A DNA stretch of 12,509 nucleotides, taken from assembly GCA_024274995.1 (NCBI GenBank), contig JAJSAA010000212.1:1-12509 (forward strand). Direction: 5' to 3'. Numbering within the stretch: the first letter of the stretch is position 1; each line of letters begins with the position of its first letter. The position numbers were made by a program, and so were the translations under genes. Shown here piece by piece: positions 1-7,100 of the stretch. Source of the DNA: Deltaproteobacteria bacterium (GTDB lineage: Bacteria > Desulfobacterota > Desulfobulbia > Desulfobulbales > VMSU01). Below the pieces are notes generated by a model. It was given only the letters and a program-made list of their open reading frames with translations. It did not search any database and was not told the origin of the DNA.

Positions 1-6
1 ACCAAC

Positions 7-22
7 AGCACTCACCCGTCCA
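7..22 (-). promoter_or_regulatory. weak sigma-54 -24/-12 candidate reading off the left edge
   Basis: On the minus strand this reads TGGACGGGTGAGTGCT. It keeps the GG-N10-GC skeleton of sigma-54 promoters, but only the TGG and TGCT parts agree with the consensus TGGCAC-N5-TTGCW. Transcription would start just outside the window and serve an unseen minus-strand gene. It lies downstream, in the same reading direction, of the palindrome at 52-69 and the 19-bp motif at 135-153. Such a match can occur by chance, so this is a weak call. Confidence 0.15.
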
Positions 23-51
23 AAACTCTATTTAAAATCGTTCGACGATAA

Positions 52-69
52 GTTACGAATATTTGTAAC
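52..69. promoter_or_regulatory. 18-bp near-palindrome, possible operator
   Basis: GTTACGAATATTTGTAAC is a dyad with one mismatched pair: five-base arms GTTAC/GTAAC around a central AATATT. Related GTTAC...GTAAC arrangements occur after pepF (11273-11289) and, less perfectly, in the adk/pepF gap (9264-9277). A dimeric regulator site is the natural reading, but no regulator can be assigned from sequence alone. Confidence 0.3.
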
Positions 70-134
70 GGGGAGATGCATTCTTTTATTCACAAACTAT
101 AATCATTTATTTTGTTCTCTTGGAACAACTATAA

Positions 135-153
135 GTTACAAAAAGAACTGTTC
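135..153 (-). repeat. 19-bp intergenic motif, copy 1
   Basis: On the minus strand this reads GAACAGTTCTTTTTGTAAC. It matches 9259-9277 on the plus strand at 18 of 19 positions, differing only at the ninth base. It lies just past the 3' end of the response-regulator gene. Both copies are non-coding and near possible sigma-54 promoters, so an activator binding site is conceivable. The function is inference. Confidence 0.45.
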
Positions 154-163
154 ATGGAGTGCT

Positions 164-199
164 AACGGTATGAGGTTCACGCCTCGTACCGTTTTTTTT
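164..199 (+). terminator. rho-independent terminator, plus strand, overlapping the regulator 3' end
   Basis: A 12-bp stem (164-175 with 182-193, one G-U pair, six-base loop 176-181) is followed by eight T residues at 192-199. It would end plus-strand transcription entering from the left, that is, a gene outside the window. The stop codon of the minus-strand regulator (177-179) lies in the loop. Read on the minus strand the hairpin is not followed by a U-tract, so it is a poor terminator for the regulator operon. Confidence 0.75.
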
Positions 200-1547
200 C
201 CTCATAACTTTGCAGTTTACGATAAAGTGTCTTCCGATCTAAGCGCAGGATTCTAGCCGCCTGACTGCGGTTACCGGCCACCGTCTTTAAGACATGGAGA
301 ATATAACGCCGTTCAACCTCGGTGAGAGATACCAGCTCGGTGGGGTCAGCAGCCCCCACCAGAACATGCTGGCTCTCGTAACTCCAGATTTTCTCAGGGA
401 AGTCCTCCACCATCAGCTGATCGAAACGGCACATGGCCACGGCACGTTCCACGGCGTTTCTTAACTCCCGCACATTACCGGGCCAGGAATAGGCCAACAG
501 CTTTTGAGCCGCCTTTTCTGAAAGACGCAGCTTATCCCTCCCCATCCGGGCAGTAAACTTCTGGATAAAATAACGGGCCAGGAGCAGAATATCCGTACTC
601 CGCGCCCGCAGAGGCGGAATCTCTAATTGAATGACGTTTAAGCGGTAAAATAAATCCTCTCGGAATATCCCCTCTTCCACCGCCGTCTCCAGATCACGAT
701 TGGTGGCGGCGATAATTCGAACATCAAAGGGGCGTTCTCGGTCTCCGCCCACCGGCCTTACCCGCCTCTCCTCAAGAGCCCGCAATAATTTGGGCTGCAG
801 ACTTAATGGTATTTCACCCACCTCGTCAAGAAACAGGGTGCCACCGTTGGCCTCCATGAACAAACCCAACCGGTCATTTTTTGCATCGGTGAAGGCCCCC
901 TGCTTATGGCCGAACAATTCACTTTCCAATAAATTCTCCGGCAGAGCGGCACAGTTTATGGGCACAAAGGCCGCCGCCTGCCGCCGTCCCTCATTATGCA
1001 GAGCCCGGGCGGCAAGCTCCTTCCCCACCCCTGATTCACCGGCAATTAATACCGAGGTCTCGATGGCGGCGATGCGGCGCAGTTGCTCAAAAAACTTCTC
1101 CATCACCGCGGCTTTACCGATAATACCGGAAAACTGGTTAGCACCGTCCTGGGACAAAAGACGTACCTGCTCACGCAGGGCGCTATGCTCCAGAGCCCTT
1201 TCCAAGGCCAGAACCAGAAGCTCAAGCTCCACTGGTTTGGTAATAAAATCATAGGCTCCGGCCCGCATGGCGGCAATGGCCGTTTCCAGACTGCCAAAGG
1301 CGGTCATGATAATTATCGGGACATCAGGACGGTTAGCGGCGACCCGTTCGCAAAATTCAATACCGCTCATTCCCGGCATATTTATATCGGCCAGGGCGGT
1401 GTCAAATTTATCCTCACGCAAGCAGGCCAGCGCCTCCTCGGCCTTCAGAAACCAGCTCACCTGAAATTTTTTACGCTTCAGAGCCGCCTCCAACATCTCG
1501 CACATGGCCTGATCATCATCAACTATCATTATGCGGCGCTTCGTCAT
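177..1547 (-). CDS. sigma-54-dependent response regulator, NtrC/AtoC family
   Basis: A complete 456-residue bacterial enhancer-binding protein. The N-terminal receiver domain (about 1-120) has the acidic pocket D10-D12, phospho-acceptor D54, T82 and K104. The central AAA+ domain (about 140-375) has Walker A GESGVGKE (170-177), the sigma-54 contact loop GAFTDA (217-222) and Walker B GGTLFLDE (235-242), all intact. A Fis-type helix-turn-helix closes the protein (about 425-450). When phosphorylated it should oligomerise, hydrolyse ATP and open promoters held by sigma-54 RNA polymerase. The ATG is preceded by a strong GGAGGAGGG site and overlaps the 3' end of the kinase gene by 29 bp, so the two are translationally coupled and very likely a cognate pair. 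The target genes and signal are unknown. A sigma-54-like promoter before pepF is a local candidate target. Confidence 0.95.
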   Translation of the reverse strand: MTKRRIMIVDDDQAMCEMLEAALKRKKFQVSWFLKAEEALACLREDKFDTALADINMPGMSGIEFCERVAANRPDVPIIIMTAFGSLETAIAAMRAGAYDFITKPVELELLVLALERALEHSALREQVRLLSQDGANQFSGIIGKAAVMEKFFEQLRRIAAIETSVLIAGESGVGKELAARALHNEGRRQAAAFVPINCAALPENLLESELFGHKQGAFTDAKNDRLGLFMEANGGTLFLDEVGEIPLSLQPKLLRALEERRVRPVGGDRERPFDVRIIAATNRDLETAVEEGIFREDLFYRLNVIQLEIPPLRARSTDILLLARYFIQKFTARMGRDKLRLSEKAAQKLLAYSWPGNVRELRNAVERAVAMCRFDQLMVEDFPEKIWSYESQHVLVGAADPTELVSLTEVERRYILHVLKTVAGNRSQAARILRLDRKTLYRKLQSYEEKKRYEA

Positions 1548-3015
1548 TGCCCTCCTCCATAGGTAAGTAAACGGTAAAGCAGGCCCCTGTTCCGCCCTCT
1601 ATGTTGGCCGCCGTAATCCAGCCGCCATGCTCAACAACTATCTCCCGGACAATGGAGAGCCCCAACCCGGTTCCCTGCCCAACCCCCTTAGTGGTATAAA
1701 AAGGTTCAAAGATCCGCTCCAGAACCTCACTCTCCAGGCCGGGGCCGTTATCGAGCACCATGATAACCGCGCAGGGCATCGGTTTGTAATGGCCGGCGGC
1801 GGGCGGACTGTAAACCCCCACCGCCAACCTGATTTCCAGGCGGCCGCCCTGGGGCATGGCCTGTAAGCCATTCATCAATAAATTGGTTATAACCTGCTGG
1901 ATCTGGCCGTAATCAACAAATATCTCCGGCGGCTTCTCTATCAGCCCGCTGACCACGATCTCCACCGCCTGCTTACGGGCGCTGTGCTGCAAAATAACCA
2001 CAACCTGTTCGATGAGTTCCCGCAAATTAACCCGGGTACGCTGCGGGCTTGTCCGGCGGGCATAATCCAGCATCTGGCGGATAATCCTGGTTACCCGCTC
2101 GGTCTGCTGGCAGATAATAGCGGCATTTTCCACCACCTCATCATGCTCCATGTCCTCGTTCTCAATCAGCCTGGCCCGGCCGGAAATAACATTCAGCGGG
2201 GTGCCAAGCTCATGAGCGAGTCCCGAGGATAATTTACCAAGAGTTACCAGACGCTCGGTATGACGCAATTGCTCAACTGTGGCAATACGGGCCTCGTTCT
2301 CGGCCAGAAGATGCTCTTTGGCCTCCTGCAATTGTTCCGCCATCTGGTTCATCTCAAGGCAGAGATCGGCAATCTCATCATCGCCTTCAAGACAGAGGCG
2401 GTTATCCAACTGGCCCTGGCCAAGTTGGCGGGCAAAACGCACCAGTTGCTGCATACGCTGGCCCACCATGCGCTGCCCGACATGCCACATCAGGAGACCA
2501 ACCGCCACCAAGAGAAGAATAACCACGAGAGACAGACGCCAGGCGTTTACCCGGCTCTGGCGATGCAGATAATTAAGAGAAGCGGACAATTCCAGGGCGC
2601 CGGGCCGCGAAGAGGTGGTTCGCACCGGGAAATAGGCAAAGATGGCATCCTGGCCGTTAAGCCGGCACCCCCTGGCAATCAGAAAAGGCAGCACGGCAAG
2701 ATTGCGCAGAACACGACGGTCAACCTGGGGACAGAACTGGGGAACAGTGGTATCATCGAGCCAGACCCAGCGTACCTTGATATGGAATTTGCCATTATTA
2801 ACGTCATGAATAATCTTCATGGCCCGTTCCTCGCCGTTACTCAGCCAGACATGAGAAACTGCCGCCGCAAAGCCCCGGCCCAGCACCACCACATCGCGAA
2901 TGATGTCAGTCTCTAATTCGACCGACTCACGCTGATAGGAAAAGACCCCAAAGATGGTCATGGCAACAATAAATATGCAGCCGAGATATAGATATATTTT
3001 TTGAGCCAGTTTCAT
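1519..3015 (-). CDS. membrane sensor histidine kinase, partner of the NtrC-type regulator
   Basis: A 498-residue kinase. Transmembrane helix 1 (about 7-26) and helix 2 (about 160-179) enclose an extracytoplasmic sensor region (about 28-158) that I cannot assign to a family. It contains only two cysteines, C95 and C117. A HAMP linker (about 180-232) and coiled segment lead to the HisKA dimerisation domain with phospho-acceptor H268 in HELGTP. The HATPase domain is complete: N-box NLLMNGLQA (378-386), DNGPGL (422-427) and GTGLGL (448-453). It should autophosphorylate H268 and pass the phosphate to D54 of the regulator encoded immediately downstream with a 29-bp overlap. The ATG has a modest AGG site. 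Its start lies 32 bases after the UDG-like stop, so all three genes may share a transcript. The ligand is unknown. Confidence 0.93.
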   Translation of the reverse strand: MKLAQKIYLYLGCIFIVAMTIFGVFSYQRESVELETDIIRDVVVLGRGFAAAVSHVWLSNGEERAMKIIHDVNNGKFHIKVRWVWLDDTTVPQFCPQVDRRVLRNLAVLPFLIARGCRLNGQDAIFAYFPVRTTSSRPGALELSASLNYLHRQSRVNAWRLSLVVILLLVAVGLLMWHVGQRMVGQRMQQLVRFARQLGQGQLDNRLCLEGDDEIADLCLEMNQMAEQLQEAKEHLLAENEARIATVEQLRHTERLVTLGKLSSGLAHELGTPLNVISGRARLIENEDMEHDEVVENAAIICQQTERVTRIIRQMLDYARRTSPQRTRVNLRELIEQVVVILQHSARKQAVEIVVSGLIEKPPEIFVDYGQIQQVITNLLMNGLQAMPQGGRLEIRLAVGVYSPPAAGHYKPMPCAVIMVLDNGPGLESEVLERIFEPFYTTKGVGQGTGLGLSIVREIVVEHGGWITAANIEGGTGACFTVYLPMEEGNDEAPHNDS

Positions 3016-3047
3016 TTTTGCCTGGTTACCCGACTAAGAGGACACCT

Positions 3048-3845
3048 TCAGCCCAGACGCTGTTGAATCATCAAAAGATCATGCCAGGCCGCTTTTTTCA
3101 TCTCCTGGTTTTTCAGAAGATACGCGGGATGAAAGGTGGCCATCAACGGCAGAGCCTCTCCAGCCTGAGTAGCAAGGCCAGACAGCTGCCGCCAGCGGCC
3201 GCGCAGACGCACTAAAGGTTGGCTGGTTCTAAGCAGGGCTTGGGCGGCCAGCGGCCCCATGGTGCAGACCACCTTGGGCTCCACCGCCCTAATTTGGGCC
3301 AGCAGAAAGGGCAGACAGAGCTTTATCTCAGCAGCCGTCGGCGGCCGCTCCTCGGAGGCCGGACATTTAACAATGGTACTGAAATACACCTCATCAAGGC
3401 TTAGTTTAATGGCCTCCAGCATCCGGGTTATCAACTCCCCCTCCGCCCCGCTGAACAAGGGCTCTGCGGCCTCATCGGCGGCCGCCGGCCATTGAGTGAC
3501 AATAAAAAGATCGGCCCGTGGATTACCCTGGCCAAAAAACATTCGGCTGCGCCCCTTATGCAGGGGGCAGCGACCACACTCCCCAATCTGCCCCTGAATA
3601 TCAGTCAAACTGCCAACTATCTTGCCCGCTTCCGGTTCCTTGGGGCGCGACGCCTGAGATTTACACCCCGGCATCGCTTGCCGAGCGACGTGTCCCGACG
3701 GCGGGCGGTTCACGGCCTGCTCACTGCCGCCCGTCATAAAGGCCTTGATTTCAGGGCCAAGGGGCAGAGTTTCAACCCCGAGAGCGTTATAAAAGGCCGC
3801 CGTCTGCCGTAAATCAGATAAAAAATTATATTGGCTGGCATCCAT
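3048..3845 (-). CDS. uracil-DNA glycosylase superfamily protein (family 4-like, 4Fe-4S), divergent motif A
   Basis: A 265-residue protein from the ATG at 3845. The four Fe-S cysteines of family 4 UDGs are present: C90 and C93 in a CxxC, C161 in VKCP and C177. So is the C-terminal motif TFHPAYLL (H239). Motif A, normally GEAPGxxE, is replaced by TQWPAA, so uracil excision is uncertain. Family 4 enzymes remove uracil from DNA in base-excision repair. An upstream GTG at 3881 keeps the frame and adds 12 residues (277 aa), but it sits inside the terminal repeat of the 3871-4142 insertion and has only a weak ribosome site, so I take the ATG, although that too lacks a clear Shine-Dalgarno. A helical N-terminal part (about 1-40) and a low-complexity linker precede the core. 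The kinase gene starts 32 bases downstream. Confidence 0.85.
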   Translation of the reverse strand: MDASQYNFLSDLRQTAAFYNALGVETLPLGPEIKAFMTGGSEQAVNRPPSGHVARQAMPGCKSQASRPKEPEAGKIVGSLTDIQGQIGECGRCPLHKGRSRMFFGQGNPRADLFIVTQWPAAADEAAEPLFSGAEGELITRMLEAIKLSLDEVYFSTIVKCPASEERPPTAAEIKLCLPFLLAQIRAVEPKVVCTMGPLAAQALLRTSQPLVRLRGRWRQLSGLATQAGEALPLMATFHPAYLLKNQEMKKAAWHDLLMIQQRLG

Positions 3846-3863
3846 GATTTTTTTTATAAAACT

Positions 3864-3870
3864 CCGAATT
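3864..3870. repeat. target-site duplication CCGAATT, left copy
   Basis: This exact 7-bp copy matches CCGAATT at 4143-4149. The two copies directly abut the two ends of the 272-bp element at 3871-4142, as expected from transposition with a staggered cut. Confidence 0.7.
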
Positions 3871-3896
3871 GATGGACTCACAAAAAGTCCATCAAT
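3868..3896. repeat. 11-bp perfect hairpin at the left end of the MITE-like element
   Basis: Arms 3868-3878 (ATTGATGGACT) and 3886-3896 are exact inverted repeats with a 7-base loop. The hairpin spans the left terminal repeat and three bases of the target duplication. It also contains the GTG at 3881 that would otherwise look like the UDG-like start. In the mRNA it would lie about 20 bases before the ATG at 3845. It has no immediate U-tract. Confidence 0.6.
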
Positions 3897-4142
3897 AACT
3901 AAAGATGGCTAAGTCAGCTAAGCGAAGACTGCGAAAAGTTCGACATACAGGTAAGCGAACGTAGTGAGACTCTGAACCACCACGCCGTAGACCGGATTTC
4001 CAACGAACTCATTTTATCAAAAGGCCATAACTCTTTGAGTTAACGCGGTTTATTCAGAGAGATACTTTTTGACTTTTGTAACCTAAGTTCGTTGTATGTA
4101 GGATGCCGTGCGCGGTATAATTTAGCTTTTTACGACGCCATC
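3871..4142. mobile_element. MITE-like non-autonomous element, 272 bp
   Basis: The ends are imperfect inverted repeats of 17 bp: GATGGACTCACAAAAAG at 3871-3887 against the reverse complement of CTTTTTACGACGCCATC at 4126-4142, 13 of 17 identical. An exact 7-bp direct repeat CCGAATT flanks both ends (3864-3870 and 4143-4149). No open reading frame inside looks real, so mobility would need a transposase elsewhere. Subterminal dyads occur at both ends (3868-3896, and an imperfect one at 4101-4143), plus a small TAACTC/GAGTTA hairpin at 4028-4042. A TATAAT at 4116-4121 with a poor -35 points toward the plus strand. Removing the element leaves about 45 bases between the M1-ChaN-PDZ stop and the UDG-like ATG, so it split a compact gene row. 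The family is unknown to me. Confidence 0.7.
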
Positions 4143-4149
4143 CCGAATT
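4143..4149. repeat. target-site duplication CCGAATT, right copy
   Basis: This is the right-hand partner of 3864-3870, starting directly after the right terminal inverted repeat. The next base (G) also equals the first base of the element, so the duplication could be read as 8 bp. The symmetry of the inverted repeats favours 7. Confidence 0.7.
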
Positions 4150-4168
4150 GGCCACAGTTAGATAGTTA

Positions 4169-7100
4169 TCAAAGATGTAATGTAAAGCTCAACTCTTCAT
4201 CACCGAAAATCAACTGATGACGACGAACAAGAACTGTCAATTTATCACCCCGTTTCTCGCCCAGCATAATAATTTTCACATCGGCCGTTGTCCGCACCGG
4301 TTTATCAGCCATTTTCAAGAGGATATCGCCGGCCTTAATCCCGGCCCGGGCGGCCGGACTGTAGCGTGAAACCCGCTCAATCTTAATTTCTTTAGTCTTT
4401 TCATCCCAGCCCATGACGATACCCATCAAGACCCTGGGCGGCAGTTGAACCTCTGGACTGAAGACCACAAAGTCCTCCTCTTTGGGATTGAGCGCCCGGC
4501 CTTCAGAGTTAATAATCACCGCCTGTTTCAGCCCCGGCCCGAGACGCCGCCTGACCCGCAGAGGAATGCCCTGATCCTTCAGGATATGGCCCCGCCCGGC
4601 AAGAACTACCATATGCTTCGCCGGATTAGCCTTTAAGTATTCCGCTACCCCGCGCGCCATGACTTCATCCCAGATGGCCTGGGCCTGCATAAAACCGTTC
4701 ATATTGCCAGGCCCGCCGCTATGCATCTGAAAAACATCGGCGAGCCGCTCCCGATAACCTGGTACGTCAAGATCACGATTCAGGGGCAGAGCCATTTTTT
4801 CCTCGGGCACCAGGCCCGAAATTCCGCCGTCCTTATAGACCTTGCTCACCTTATCTTTCCCGATATTCAAGGCGATTACCGGCACCAGGTGCGCCCTGGC
4901 AAAGTTTAATATCTCCCGATAGAGGCGGTAATCAAAACTCCAGACCTTAAAATATTTTGATTTATGGAGGAACTCGGCCTCATTAATCTTCCCGGCCACA
5001 AAATCATCCAAGGCACCCTGGGAGGAGCGGGGAAACATCTCCATGCCAATAGCAAGATTGATACCGCGATTCCATAAATCCCTGACAACCCGCAACTGGA
5101 GTTTATGATCGGCATAACGGGTGTGCATCTCCCCGACGTAAATCACCCGTTTATTGACAATTCTTGAAACAATACGATTAAACCTGACGGTGGCCGGTAG
5201 TGCGACTCCCCTGGGCTCTACCGAGATAATATACCGCCGCCCCATCTCAGCCCGGCTGATCCGTTTTTCTTTAATATGACCAGCCTCAAAATGGAGGTAG
5301 GAATATTTGCCGTAATGGCGCAATTTAATTAATCCGGCCCTGAGTTCCTCATGATTGGCAACCTTAATGAGTGCCGCCATGGCCTTGGGATTTAAAGGGT
5401 TGTGGTGCACATCCACCGTCATCCCCGTTTCGGGATAGGACGGATTGGCAAAGAGCCCCCGAGCCGCGACTCCGGATGGCCCCAGAAAAATTAACGAACC
5501 AGCGGCCAGTTCTTTATCCGTCACCTCGTTATCAGCAATAATCTTTGCCCCCCGATGCTCCAGCTCCTTGATATAAGGGGCATAAAGGTCATATTTACCC
5601 GCCGCGACCACTACGGTCAGTTTATCGGCACCGGCCAGCAGAGCCCAGACCGGCGGGGTTTCGTCAACCCCTAAGGTTCGCATAAGATCATAATCAGGAT
5701 CAATCACCAGTTCCAAGGGATATTGCCTGAGAGTAAGCTCCATCTTTTGACTTTTACCGGTGAGTTTAACCATCTCGCGGCGCTGGCCAAAATCACTGAT
5801 AATAACCACCGGCACCTCTATTCTATAAGGCACCTTATTGGTCTGGGCAATGGTAAATTTCAGGCGTAACCGGCCATCGACCTCGTTTAAGCTGATATCC
5901 TCGGCCTTTAAATTCGGGGCATCCTTCCTGGTCAGCCATTGTTCAAAAAAATATTTCAGCTCACCGCCTCCGGCATTCTTAAAACTCTGCTCAATATCCC
6001 GCCAACCGGCGGTTTTACCATCCATCCGCCTGTAAAAATCACGCAGAGCGGCAAAAAACACCTGGTCACCCACCTTGCGGCGCAGCATATGAAAGAGCAT
6101 GGAGGCCTTACCGTAGCCCACCGCCCGCCGGGCAATACGCCGGGGATTGGGGGAGGCCTCACCACCCTGAAAATCCTCAATCGCCCCGCCCAGTTCCCGG
6201 TTCACCGCCGCAAATTTGATCAACTGCCCCTTACGAAAAGCAGCGCCCTGCCCCCGCTCAGCGGCAAAACTCTGATCGGCGAGACAGGTAGTCAGCCCCT
6301 CGCACCAGTTACCCTGAGCGTAATCAACCCCGACAGCATTACCAAACCAGGAGTGCAAAATTTCATGCCCAAGAGAAGTATCAACAATAAAAGGCAGACG
6401 AACCACGGCCTGACCGAGAAGAGTAAAGGTTGGCATGGCATAACCCGTGGGCAGACGATTCTCAACAATACTGAAGCGCTGGTAGGGGTAAGGGCCGATC
6501 AGTTTCTCATAGCGCTGGATATAGGCCTTGCCCTTGCGGAGGTAGTCCGCCGCCAGCTCCGCGTCTTCCGGGAAGAAATAGGTATAGAGACTCTTGCCAT
6601 TACCGATGGAGACTTTACGCTCCACATAAGGTCCGGCGATGAAATGAAGATACGTCAGGGGGCGGGAGAATTCAAAGGTGACTAAGCGGCTGTTCGGCAC
6701 GGACTCCGTGCTTATACTGTCGGCCTCGGAGACAGCCAGAAAATTGGCCGGAATAACGGCCTGGAGATGAAAGAGGGCCGGCAAGTCAAGCTGGGGATAC
6801 CAGTCATCGCTAAGAACAATACCACTATTCCCTACAAGCCCGTCGTTCATGGACTTGATCTCTTTCTCGTAATGGATAATCAGCCGCCGGTCAGAGGTAG
6901 AGGCGGCAATGGACAGAGCAGGGCCGCCGGGTTTGATCTCGACACCGTCAAGCTCAACAGCCGTCACCCGCAGGCCGTCAAGATGCACCACGGTGGCGGC
7001 ACCCGGCGGCAGGGTGATTTCAGCCGTGCCCTTCACGAGATGAGCGGCTGTGTCAAAGGCTGTCAGCAACTGGTAATCCACCGCCGTTTCAGTAGTCGGA

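Noticed and set aside
2..256. Plus-strand frame open for about 85 codons at the left edge
   Set aside because: It runs through the terminator hairpin and into the antisense of the regulator, and I see no start or domain.
2260..2916. Plus-strand open frame of 218 codons antisense to the histidine kinase
   Set aside because: It is a shadow of the kinase gene, with a biased, low-order composition and no family resemblance.
4092..4121. Outward sigma-70 promoter from the mobile element (TTGTAT, 18 bases, TATAAT)
   Set aside because: The -10 is perfect but the -35 is poor, and it points antisense to the neighbouring genes, so I mention it only within the element.
5939..6685. Plus-strand open frame of 248 codons antisense to the M1-ChaN-PDZ gene
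   Set aside because: It lies wholly inside a strongly supported gene, shows no recognisable domain and has no convincing ribosome site. It reflects the codon use of the other strand.
6697..6711. 15-bp palindrome GCACGGA-C-TCCGTGC
   Set aside because: It lies within the M1-ChaN-PDZ coding sequence, with nothing nearby to support regulation.
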